Below are positions 1-11,600 of a stretch of 64,000 nucleotides of DNA, piece after piece. The position numbers were made by a program, and so were the translations under genes. The notes beneath the pieces were generated by a model. It saw nothing but the letters and a program-made list of their open reading frames with translations. It made no database searches and was not told the DNA's origin. Source of the DNA: Onchocerca lupi (lineage: Eukaryota; Nematoda; Chromadorea; Rhabditida; Onchocercidae); contig JAOVVO010000184.1 of assembly GCA_028564675.1 (NCBI GenBank), positions 1 through 64,000 of the forward strand, written 5' to 3'. Every line of letters starts with the position of its first letter. Position 1 is the first letter of the stretch.

Positions 1-107
1 TATATATATCATCCAGATTAAATATGTGGAATTTATGGCTTTCTCTTGCTGAAGTATACCAATACATATAACTTTTAAACTTGTTTTATTAATTTTGACA
101 TTTGCAG

Positions 108-2068
108 GTTCGAAAAGGAAACAAATTTAGAATCACCTGTCAACGAAACTACAGTTTTCAATACGAAAGAAGATAGTACATTGTCTTTTTGTGATCTTCC
201 AACTGGAACACAAAATGACAGCAATAAAAAAAAGAAGCAGGATTTATTTACAATTTTTTTTAATATTCTATATTCATTAATCTTATTTTGAGAGGAGCTT
301 TCTTTTCACGATGTGACAAATTTTTTTTTTAATCTTTTAGTTTTATTATTTGATTTGTTGATTTAAATCTATTTCTATCAAACTAGCTCGCAAAGATTTT
401 TTTGCATTTTTTTTGCATCTTTCAACTTTTTTTTCAGAGATGATAAAGACTTGTGTTTGTTTCCCGCAGATCCTTCATTGCTGGATTATGCAGAACGAAT
501 TTTGTCAGCCCTACCACAGCTATTCCTTCAAAATGACGATCGAACGAGTTATTCGATTGCTGCTACAGGCATTATAGCTTGTTCTTTGCGACGGCATGGT
601 GTCTACCCGAAGAATTCAAAATTTCAACAAAAAGAAATATTAGAATCATCAAAAAGGGAGAACGATACGCATGAGGCAGGATTTTTTTTTTTTCGTCATT
701 AAAATGGCAAATGTGTACTACTTTTGTATTCTTAACTGATGCTTGTATTTATTACAGTAGTATTTTATTGCTTTTTACAGAAACTTTGGCGCAGTTTTTT
801 CGAGAATTTGTCTCCACTGAACTCGTTTTCGGTAGATTCAGCACGTCTGACAGGTAGCAGTTCGTCATCTGTAAAGTTATTTGAATTTGAAGATATTCCA
901 GCTAGTAGTGAACATATATTATCCAATTCTGATGATGCAAATACTATTTCGGATGTATGCCGGTCACCAAAGAATCCATTATGTAATAATATATCAGGTC
1001 AGTTCCAATTCTTTCGTAAAATGTCTTTGTTCAAAATCTTCATATTTCTTCTGTCGCGAATCTATTCGTATGAATCAATCGATTAATAGCTTCACAAGGA
1101 CTATTTATATAGACCGTCAAGCCATTTTATTAATGTTCTGGATTAAAAATTTGTATAATTTGGATTTTTTTTTTTTTTTTTGAATTAACGTATAAACATA
1201 GAAGATGCGCACCACTTCATATTTTTGTATCAGGAATTTTTTAGATCTTAACTTTAACGGTTTTTTTCCAAAAATTCGAAGAAATGATGTTGAATCCTCA
1301 GCAAATTTATCGATTAATTCAAATGATCTGATGGGACTTGCAACAGACGGAGATTTTTCAACAAACATCTCTTGCAATTTACCGCTACGGCAATCTGAAT
1401 TTGATTTGGGCAAATATTATCCGATCACTGCGAGCGCTTGGCCTGAAAGAAATTCGGCAAATATGGTCCTCAATTCGATATTTTGAAATACTAGTACATA
1501 GTCTCATTCTTAACTAAGAATTCACAAGTAAAGACTATAGAATAAAGTCAAAATTTCTTTATTCCTCAATATAATTATATTATGTTCGTCAAGATGATAC
1601 TAATCTGAATGCAGAAATTTGAAAAAACCAAATATTATTTTTTTAGTCAAATGCCAGCAAAACTATTTATCGTAATGCCAAGAGTAGCAAAACACAGCAA
1701 AGCTGTCAGCCAATGGAATTTAGTTTTATTGAGCCTGTCATTAGTGGCGCAACAAACAATAATCAATGGATGATAAATTCTTCAGTGAGGTAAGCTTACA
1801 GTTATGTCTAGACGTGTCTAATAAATTTTTTCTAATTGGATTCATATATAATTCATACGCTATGGGTGTCAGCAAGTCATTTTCGTTTTAAAAAAAGGAA
1901 GGTATATTTGCTGAGTCTTTCTGCAGTTTTTATCTTTGATGCATTTACAGGAAGAAAATTTGTCCCGAAATGCCAAATTTCCATTTAAAATCAAATAATG
2001 GTGCGGCATACAATGTCTTCAACTCCAGTTACAATTCTCAGACCTCACATTTTAGTTTTGATTTCTGA
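108..2068 (+). CDS. 3' part of a multi-exon gene, uncertain family (possible cyclin-fold C-terminal segment)
   Basis: Six exons join in one frame: 108-236, 438-675, 781-997, 1245-1465, 1647-1789 and 1951-2068 (TGA). The gene starts before the window. The only segment with a fold-like look is the second exon, an amphipathic helical stretch (LLDYAERILSALPQLF, then SYSIAATGIIACSLRRHGV) that resembles the last two helices of a D-type cyclin C-terminal cyclin box. This is a weak resemblance made by eye. The rest is Ser/Asn-rich, low in hydrophobics and probably disordered. Introns 1 and 2 have no GT donor in the right phase and seem to use GCAGGATTT. The fourth exon either splices at 1466 (ATG|GTCCTC, phase 0, weak donor) into exons 5-6 or reads on to a TGA at 1484-1486 followed by a poly(A) signal, so two C-termini are possible. 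Exons 4 to 6 are too short or too oddly bounded to stand out as ORFs, but each is open only in the phase required. Confidence 0.6.
237..437 (+). other. GC-AG intron (donor GCAGGATTT)
   Basis: The exon before is open up to the codons AAA AAG AA, then GCAGGATTTA. No GT lies in the phase needed by the next exon except a poor GTCTTT 58 bases earlier, which would remove a coding-like stretch. Splicing at GC 237 to the TTTTCAG ending at 437 leaves two bases that join the A at 438 to make AAA and restores the frame. Confidence 0.55.
676..780 (+). other. GC-AG intron (donor GCAGGATTT)
   Basis: The exon ends CAT GAG, then GCAGGATTTTTT, with exact phase 0 to the exon that follows the acceptor CTTTTTACAG at 780. 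The next GT downstream (in TTTCGTCATT) is in the wrong phase. The nine-base donor is identical to that of the preceding intron. Confidence 0.55.
1541..1546 (+). terminator. Poly(A) signal AATAAA for a short isoform
   Basis: A perfect AATAAA lies 55 bases after the in-frame TGA at 1484-1486. It would end a transcript that retains the fourth exon's own stop, as an alternative to splicing into the two exons at 1647 and 1951. Confidence 0.4.
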
Positions 2069-4862
2069 ATTATTTCGTTAAATTTCTCGTTGCGTCAAAA
2101 CCGATTTCGGATATTCAATTTTTAGTAGTAATGCACTTGCTTATCTGTATTCAACATCTGTCTGTAAATTATTCTTCTGCTATGGTTCTGTAGCAATCAT
2201 ATTACTATTATTTACTTATATTTTCTTTTATCATTTTATGTAATAATTACTTTCTCCTGTTATTATATCATGCTTATTGTAGATATATTTATTTCGCTGG
2301 TTATATTCATCATTTCACGTTCATTAGGAAGTGATTATATAAATAGCGGTGAGTTTTTAACTGATATAAATGATTTGTTTTTTGAAATTTTTTAGAGAAC
2401 TTAATCTGTAATTAACAAAAGATAGATTTTTTTAAGCTACGGTAATATAGATATTATTACTAGCGTTTTTTTTTTTATTCGTGGCCTCATTAAATTTACT
2501 TTTATTGATGTATTAGAGCAAGATTTTTTGATTACATAATAATCGCTTTTTAGTTATTTTATTCATTTCATAATTAGAGGATGAAAAAATATCTGCTCTT
2601 ATTTTAATGCTATAATGTTGTTCTTGATAATACTTTATTATAAATACGGTGCTTTTTAATGGGTATTAAAGTTCATAGATGACAAAAAATCAAAAAATGA
2701 CTTAAATATTTCTAGAGATCTTATATTCCAATGCCGTTAAAACCAAATATGGCTGAAACAACCGATATGAATTTTATTCTTTTAGTCTGCTAATCGCTAC
2801 TATTGTTGAAACAACAATTTAGCTAGATTCAGCGGATTTTATTATTATGTTAATAGTATCTGCGATATACTTATCAGCAAGCATCCAAATATTTATGAGT
2901 GAAAATTGAAGTACAGCGATAAAATATAGTGACTTGAGGAAATGGAAATGAGATGATATTAATCGGTGTCGGGAATATTCAATTAATGTGATCCTTTGAT
3001 TGAAATATCCTTTTTGCATGTGGTATCTAGATTTTCTCTTGATAATCAGATCCAATTAAAAATCTTGCAGATTTGGAGTCCATTCTATTTTCTTTACCTT
3101 CTTGATAATTATTGTTAACCAATGTGATGGAAAATATTGATAAGTGATCATCGCAAGTTTCTTCATTGCTCCCTTTTTATTAACCTTTCCGGAATGTCTT
3201 AGAAAGGTTTTCTTTGTCACTTTAATTGTTTTACTTCAATTAATTTATTAAAGATTTTCATCTTAATTATTTTGGTATTCTAAGAAGTTACAGAGTCATC
3301 ACAGCGTTTCTGCCACAACTTTTGCAGTTTTCATAGAATTTGAATATTTTTGTTGGCAATTTTCTGTTATTCCCAACTGTTTTGAATGCTTAGCAAATTT
3401 CAACAAAAATTCCATTTTTGGCTTTAAATTTAAATTTCTGCTTTCAAGTACTAATATCAATATTATTTTAAAATTTGTCCATGTTTGACGAAATCATTGA
3501 AATTATTTACGAAAGTTTTAAAAACTTATGTTTTTTGATATCCAATATTTCAGCTCTTATAACACCAAATATAGAATAATTTTAGCATAATTATTTGTTA
3601 ATATATTATGCATTGAAATGAAAAACATAGATTAGCAGGGAAAATTCAGGAAAAGTAAAAGATTAGGAGGAATAAATATGGTGCAATATCGTTATCATGT
3701 GCTTAATTATTAATATTTATTGCCAATATTAGTACGTTTGTTTAAATAAAATCACCTCAAAAAAACTCTCTTTTATGATAGTCTGGAAATCAGAAGACAT
3801 TCCAAACTTCCCTCTTCTCCAAATTATTCGTGTTATCATATCTCGAAAGTTGGCAATACGATAATCAGTATTTTCAAACTTAATTCCATTTGATTCAATG
3901 TTAAACTTGAAGCTTTGTTAAAATAATAATTGAAAATTTCTTCAAAGTGCCAAATTATTCTAAATTAAGTACATAATATTTGCCAATTAATTTAATGATT
4001 TATTTCCGAAATTGTTTGGAAGATCAAGAACATCTAATTCATTTTGTCCAGAAATATGTTACGTATGCGTGCATATATTTTTGAATGATCGTAGTTTATG
4101 AATGGATTTTGTTCAATTATGTTTGATAGTGTAATATTTATAAAATAAAATTGGTTACGTAAAAATTCACGTGAATGGTGCGCCAAGATAGCAATATCTG
4201 CGAAGTAAAAAAAGTCAATTAACTTTTCCGAATGTAGAAGGATAATTGCTTTATTTTTTTTTTTTTTTTTTTTTAAATCCCATTTAATAATTTGCACAAG
4301 ATTTTACAGAGTTTCATTTCATGACTAGCTGAACCGGCCATGCTTAACGTGGCCGATCTCCAACTAGTCTGTACAATAAAATTGTAAATATTCGTTTGTT
4401 CAAAATCTTAAATTTCCGAAAGTTCTTAAACATATGTCTCTTCGAATGGATCATTGTTTCAAAATTTCGAATCAATTGGTGAAGAGTTTGAAACGCTGTT
4501 ACAAAATGAACAACGAACATTTGTGTTTAAATAGTTCTAGTTGCATTTTTATTTATATAGATTTAAGCAAGATTTTATAAAGTTTCATTTCGTAATTTTG
4601 GCAAAATTTTCATAAATTCATCTTCAGTGTTTGGAAATTATCCAAACTACTTGTATCGCTTCTGCTTACATGTCTCTGTTATCAATAAAGCATTTTAGCA
4701 TCAATAATTGCCCAGTTTGACTTGTTTCCATGGTGATAACTATATGGAATATCTGTGAGATATAAGCATATCATTTTGTATTTCTTCTATACTATTCTTT
4801 CTTCTTTTAACTTCCGAAGCATCGAACTTGTAATTTGAACTTCAAGAAAATATTTTCATTCT
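2069..4862. other. Intergenic region, no gene seen
   Basis: About 2.8 kb of AT-rich DNA between the first gene and the aquaporin. I found no exon-like run with splice sites; the two antisense ORFs here (2819-3055, 4034-4297) have no recognisable domain and the second begins beside a T homopolymer. It should include the aquaporin promoter. A 12-bp palindrome containing CACGTG (4165-4176) lies about 690 bp upstream of the aquaporin ATG. Confidence 0.5.
4323..4369. repeat. Nested inverted repeat (two-stem hairpin)
   Basis: GACTAG (4323-4328) pairs with CTAGTC (4364-4369), and inside it GGCCA (4336-4340) pairs with TGGCC (4350-4354) around a 9-base loop. It is GC-rich compared with its surroundings. 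Confidence 0.45.
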
Positions 4863-6870
4863 ATGAAACCTATTGTCCAACGATTATCATTTGACTTTTG
4901 CAAAGAACAGAGCTCTCAACCTAGTCCAAGGTATTTTCAATTTTAGTAATTTAATTAATAAATAATTTTATTTTCCGTACCATTTTTTCTTTAAGAAAGA
5001 AAGTTAATTTATTTTGTTTACCAGTAGCATAATTGCGAATAAAATTAATGAAAAAAAATTTTTTTCTTTCCAAAAATATTTATTTAAATTTATAGAATTT
5101 TTCAAACATTTCAACCAATATTTCTTTTTGTTCAGAAATGATTACAAGCCAAGTTCAGGGGATTTTTTTATACCTGCTATTGCAGAATTCGTTGGCACAT
5201 TTATATTCACTTTTTTGAGTATGTTTTATTGTTCAGTAATCTAATTTTGAAGCAACTAGACTTGAGTTTTTAACGAATCCGAAAATTTGTATACTTTGTG
5301 AGTAATTAATTTTTTTATTAAATTTATTTGGAAAATAATTTAAAAAGTTGTTGCGAATAATTTAGAAAAAAATTTTGAGCAAAAAAAAATTTTCAAAAAG
5401 TTTTTCATGAGAAAAAATCTTATTTTTTTAAGTAAAATTCTTTCAGTTTCAGGTATTTTTTCATATTTGCATACAATGAACACACAATTAGTGGTATCAT
5501 TAGTAGATGGTGCTATTTTATATACATTAATGTGCTCTTTGGGATGTTTTAGTGGTGCACATTTCAATCCAGGTAATTCACCCCTTTTTTTTTTTTTTTT
5601 TTTTTTTAACTTAAATAATTAGAGCAGATCAATGAACGACCGAATTGAGTAAAAATTGTTTCTAAAAAATTTAACAAATATTAAATTTTTCAATTCATAA
5701 ATGTGAGACTCATTTTCGATTTTTGATAAAATGATAAAAAACGCAAAATTGGGTAAATAAAAATATTTACTTTGAAATTTTAGCCCAAACATTTGCGGTA
5801 ATATTTGTTGGAAAATGTCGTCTAGCAGTTGGTTTTTTTATGATATTTATGCAATTTTTGGGAGCATTTTTTGGTGCTGTTTATGCGCAATGGATTCTGC
5901 AAAATCGTGCATTTGCAGTAGCAATGCATGCAGCAATGCACTGGTCCAGTACGACGAATATATATGCAGCAAGTGGTTTGCAGGTAAAACATTTCTTGCA
6001 GAATGTATTGTTGCGAATTAGATATATTCGCAACAGATTTATCGTAAACTTTGAAAATATTAATATTGAAGAATAAATTCCTTGAATAATATCTACTGAA
6101 ATTTCAAAATAAGTATTCATTATTTATCCAAATTTTGAGTTTTATCAAAAGTTCAAGAGTGAATCTCAAATTTATGAATTAAAGAATTTAATATTTATCT
6201 TTTCTTACCGATTTCTCGACATAATAAATTGAAAAAGAAGTATGAAAATGGAAATTAAATTACTAAAATTGGAAATCAGTGCATTATTCAATGAACTAAA
6301 TAAAATATTCAATCAGAAAGATTGAAATTGATTAAATTCCAATTTATTATTTGCAGTATTTTTTCATGGAATTAACACTGAGTACAATGATTTGTTGTGC
6401 TTACCTGTTCACAGGTGTTATCAGTCGTGGTAAAAATGGTACTCTATGTGCTTCGGTTGTAGCTATCACAAGAGTACGATTATTTTAATATTTAAATTTA
6501 TTCATTTCATAAATTTAAGTTTATTTCATTCAAGTCCATCAATTGCTAAATTTATTTAAAACAATTAAAGATCAATGCGAAAATACTACAAACAATTCTG
6601 TAGCAAATGAAAATTGATTTTCGGAAGAAAAAAGTAAAATTTCAGGGCATTATTACTTTTATTGCATATTCCACTATTGGCCAAACAGCAAATCTGGCCA
6701 GGACTATTAGCTTGTCCTCTACGACATACATATTTCTGTCTAAATATAATGAATGGCGATTCATTTATATACCTTTTCTTGTTGATCTAATTTCTGCTCC
6801 TATTGCTGCCTTAATTTATTGGTTATTCTTTCAAATTTTTTACTTGAAATCAACATATTTTAAATTTTAA
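4863..6870 (+). CDS. Aquaporin (MIP family) with atypical second NPA box
   Basis: A membrane channel of the major intrinsic protein family, expected to carry water or small solutes across the plasma membrane. Six exons keep the frame: 4863-4930, 5136-5218, 5453-5572, 5784-5983, 6357-6473 and 6646-6870, giving 270 residues, a usual family length. Visible family marks are the first helix (AEFVGTFIFTF, about residues 38-48), loop B GAHFNPAQTF with N89-P90-A91, and loop E QTANLART with N212-L213-A214-R215. The filter arginine is kept, but the second NPA proline is leucine. The last helix keeps the IPFLVDLISAPIAALIYW pattern. The ATG at 4863 is chosen because it heads an open exon with a good donor just before the conserved first helix. 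Exon 3 has two in-frame acceptors 6 bases apart (after 5446 or 5452), giving ISG or S after FTFL. Altered NPA boxes are known in unorthodox nematode and animal aquaporins; the substrate cannot be told from the sequence. Confidence 0.87.
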
Positions 6871-8617
6871 TGCTAAATATCTAAAACTTTTTTATACTTT
6901 TAAATTTAAAATTATCTCTCCCATAAGACGAAATTTATCAGTAATTTTCGGAATTCTCGAAATTCAAGTAACAAAAAAAAAAAAAAAAAAAAAATTCAAC
7001 ATAAATAAGTCCCCTTGAAGTTATACATTTAGTAGGAACAAGAAAATTTCATCTTGTTTTGCTTTCTACTCGTGATTAGATTTATTATCAAATATTTTAG
7101 GTTGTCAGTGAAATATTCGATGGAAAACATTAAAAGCATGCCGAAAGATTGATGAATTTTATGCTGATCGCAAGAGATGAAAGCTTTTTGTTGAAGATAA
7201 ACAAAATGTAATGCCTGAAATGTAATATCTAAATTATGTTGTTAATCGAAAATATTTGTTATGATTAACTTACTGCTTCAAAATTTTAGCTAAATTGATT
7301 CGAAAGAAAAAAAGAAGATGTTTGTGTTATATTTTCAATAATTGAATACTTGCGTCAGATTTTACGTCATGCAAATATCAAACCAAAAGTTTTTTACATC
7401 AACTTTAACTGGATGAGATCAATCATCTGAATCGATTGCAGTTTTTAGAAATAGAAATATCTGTTTTTTTTTTTTTTTTTATTTTTGATTAAATTCTACA
7501 GTATGACTAAATTCTCTGCAAACATCATCATTTAAAGAAAAAAATATATATTGGTAATAAAATCGATGGTACCAAAGAAGCAGGGATTTGCTCAGCAATT
7601 AATTGCATGATATCATGTACAAATAAATAAAACTTACATTTTATGGATTTCAAATTTTACATGAAAAATAAGTAATAAGAAAAGAATTCAAAGTAAAAGA
7701 ATTGGTATCATTGGGAAAAGTAAAAAATTAAAAACCAGAATAGGAAATTTTTGATAGAAATAAATGTTTTATTTGAATTAAAACGGAAATGATAAAATTC
7801 ATGACGACAAAAGAAAAACATCATAGCAACCATTCAAATTTGTTTAATTTCGATAAAAGGAGGAAAAACGGAGCAAAGCAGCGATGATTATAGAGTTTTT
7901 ATCACTATTTATCATTGCGAATATCATCATTTTGAAAAATCAATACAGAATTAGCAATAATAATAGTGATAAATGATAATTAATGAATGATATTTCATTC
8001 GAGATGTATGAAAGCAATGATCTGCCCATATCCAAGTTTGGGTTACTTAATCCTAAAATGTATATCTAAATTATTCTTCATCAAAGAGTAGCAGATGTTG
8101 CTAGTCACCGATTCATCATATAAATTTCAAATTTAAAAACTATTGTAACTCAGTGATTATCTAAAAATTAAGCTGGAGCAATAAATTAGAAAGTCTGAAT
8201 CTAACTTTATTACAATTTATGGAAATTAATTACGAAAACTTAATTACACTCAATTACAAAAATCCCAAATTTAAATTGAGGTTTTGGCCGTATTTGAATT
8301 AAGATTCAGGGCCTCCTGCAAAAATATTTTATTTGTGAAGATAAATGGCATTGCTGAATAACTTGAAAACTAAACAGTTTGTATTTTCAATCATATCATC
8401 TGAATTTGATTCTCTTATCTTTCTAAAATACAGGTGAACTACCTAATTTGAAAAATCAAAATTAATAACCAATTATTTGCCCTACAGTAATGCTGTTAAT
8501 TTTTCGACATATGTAAATTTCATTAATTTTTTTTTCTAGAAATAATGCCATTTCTTAAAAAATATAAGTATTGTTCGAGTTGCACTGCTGTTTCTTGGTT
8601 GAATTCGTAAATTCGAA
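6871..8617. other. Intergenic region between aquaporin and ATPase
   Basis: About 1.7 kb with no supported exon. It should hold the 3' end of the aquaporin transcript and the pump promoter. A(21) at 6974-6994 and T(18) near 7465 are homopolymers. The stretch 7885-8000 is rich in repeated ATCATT/AATGAT words. No clear core-promoter element was recognised. Confidence 0.45.
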
Positions 8618-11600
8618 ATGAGTAAACTTCGGAAACAAGTACCGAATAAAATGTCATTGCAAATGGTTAAAAAAGAAATTGAAATGGTAAATAATTTATC
8701 GTTTTTTATTCATGTTCAATAAATAGTTTCTAAAAATTACTCCAGTTTTATTTTTCAGTTTTCCATTTCTTTAATGATAAATTAATTCCAGAAGGAGCAT
8801 CAAATTCCAATAGAAAAGCTTTGTGCCGAACTTGACGCAGATTTAAATGTTGTAAGTATATAATGTTATATCATTTTAAATGATAAAATGAAACATTCGG
8901 GGTGTTTTAAGTAATCAAATAAAATATGTATATGTTTTAAACGATAAAACAAGATATACGCGTATCTTTAGCGATAAAATAAGATATATGTGTGTTTTAG
9001 GCGATAAAATATCATATACATGTGTTTCAAGAGATAAAACAAGATATATGCGTATTTTAAGCGATCAAATAAAATATATGTGTATTTTAAGCGATAAAAT
9101 CAGATATACGTGCGTTTCAAAAGATAAAACAAAGATGTACGTGTATTTTAAGCGATAAAATAAGATATACGTGCGTTTCAAAAGATAAAACAAAGATATA
9201 CGTGTATTTTAAGCGATAAAATAAGATATACGTGCGTTTCAAAAGATAAAACAAAGATATACGTGCATTTTAAGCGATAAAATAAAGTATGTGTGGGTGT
9301 TTTAAGCGATAAAATAAGATATACGTGTGTTTCAAAAGATAAAGCAAAATATACATGTATTTCAAGCGATAGAATAAGATACATGTGCGTGATGATATGT
9401 AAATTATTCTTTATAAATAATGCAGAAAAAATTAAGCACTGTTTTACATATGAAACGATCATTAAACGAACAAGTAAAATATTTAAATATTCTTTACTTC
9501 TTATAAATTCTATAATATCTTGAATTATAAAATACACATCCATTATTCATTTTGAATTCAAATTTTGTACAGCATGCAATTTTTTGATTTTTTGGAAAGG
9601 AGCATTATTAGTTGATGAAATAGAATGATCAATGACAATAGTAAAAAATGTTAAGGAATATGACAATTGGACAATAAAAAATATTAGAAAATTGACATGA
9701 AATATTATCAAGTAAAAATTCTGAGTAACTTTGGTAAAATACAAGATCAAGTTAAAGATCAAGTGTCAATCGACAATTAATGAATTTACGATTGGTTTCC
9801 CTAAAGTTCGTGTAGTCATTTAAATAGAGCGAAAACTAATAACTTGTTATTTTGTAATTTCTACTGTATTTATTATTTATATTCTTGTAAATTATGTTTT
9901 TATAAATATATAATTTATAGATCAATAATACATAAAACAAATTTAAAACACAAAATTTGATTTAAAATCCAATTTAGAATAAAAACATTCAATTTCGTTT
10001 AAAAATTGTTTAAATATTGCAAATTAAAAATTTTTTAAAATCACTTTATCAAATTATGCTATATTTATTCTTTATACTACTGTAGATTATTTTTCAAAAT
10101 AACATTTTGACGAAATGTTTCAGGGACATACGGATGAGAAAGCAAATCGATTGTTGAAAGAGTACGGTATGAATATGTTGACACCACCAAAGAAAAGATC
10201 CGAACTTTTAGCAGCGTTGAAATGTTTATTTGCTGGGTTCAATTTTCTACTGTGGCTTGGATCGATTGCATCAATTGCAAGTTACATCATCGAACATCAA
10301 CAAAATGTTGATGCTAAGCTGGATAATGTTTGTAATTAACAATTGATTTTATTAGATTTGAAAAAAAAAGAAAAAATTGTAATAATCCGATGAAAGATTA
10401 TATAATCAAATTTATTTTACAGCTTTATATGGGTATTGTTCTTGCGGTTGTTGTCGTAATTACCGGACTTTTCGCCTATTATCAAGAATATAAAAGTTCT
10501 AAAATTATGGAAAGTTTTGCAAAATTAGCACCTCCTAATACTATGGTACGTTTATTAATGTTAGCTAATGTTGTTAGAATAATTCTCACTAGTTGATATT
10601 CTACTACTATATGCAAATTTAGGTATTAAGAGGTGGCCAAATCAAGAAAATCGATGCTACATTGATAGTACCAGGTGATATTATATATATAACGGCTGGT
10701 GATCGTATTCCAGCAGATATTCGCATAATTACCAGTTCGGGTTTTAAGGTATCATTTGCTTATCATTTATCTTATCATTTTTCTTTCAAAAATTACTTTT
10801 TTATTGACATTTCGAAATTGATTTTATCATATATTTGTTTCTAAGTTATCATTTTTTCTAATCATACTATCTATTCTTATTTGCCGCATATTTTTTTTGG
10901 GTCGATTGTTCATCGTTAACTGGCGAAAGTGAGCCGCAAATTCGTACTCCGGAATTTACTCATGTAAATCCGTTAGAAACGAGTAATTTGGTACTTTTCG
11001 GGACCGGTGCTGTAGAAGGAAAATGTAAAGGAATCGTTATTCTTACAGGCGATAGAACGGTGATAATTTATGACTAATTTTTGCGAATTATTTATCATAA
11101 TTTTTAAATAATCGCTAATTTCTGATAAAAAATCTAATATCGTGACATGCAAGTAAATGCAGTTTCAGGTAGTTTCATTCCAAATAATTTCAGGCAAACT
11201 TCTCTTGAGAGTATCTTGTTACAGCTAGTGGTACTTAATAGAAAAAGGTCATCATAGAGACTTTATTATTGTATCTATATTCTAATTCAAGCAAACTTTT
11301 AGAGAAGCAAACTTCTGAGCTAATTTTCAAGTTAAGCCTGAGTAAATTCTTGAGTTACTTCTCGAAATGAGTATTTTAATTTTGTCGAGAGCATTTTATT
11401 GAAGGTTTAAATACGTATGATTGTAATTTTCATAAATTTATTAGATAATGGGACGAATAGCCTATCTGACATCACGTGTTGAATCCGGGAAAACACCGAT
11501 TGCTCGAGAAATTGATCATTTCATTAGAATCATTGGTATTGTTGCTACAACTATTGGCATTTCATTTTTTACAAGTAAGTCAAAAAATTTGATCTTTAAA

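Noticed and set aside
5340..5567. 75-residue minus-strand ORF over aquaporin exon 3
   Set aside because: It is the shadow of the real + strand exon, which carries the first NPA box.
9178..9543. 121-residue minus-strand ORF with a repeated hydrophobic peptide
   Set aside because: It reads the 61-bp intronic array backwards, inside the ATPase intron; the peptide repeat only mirrors the DNA repeat.
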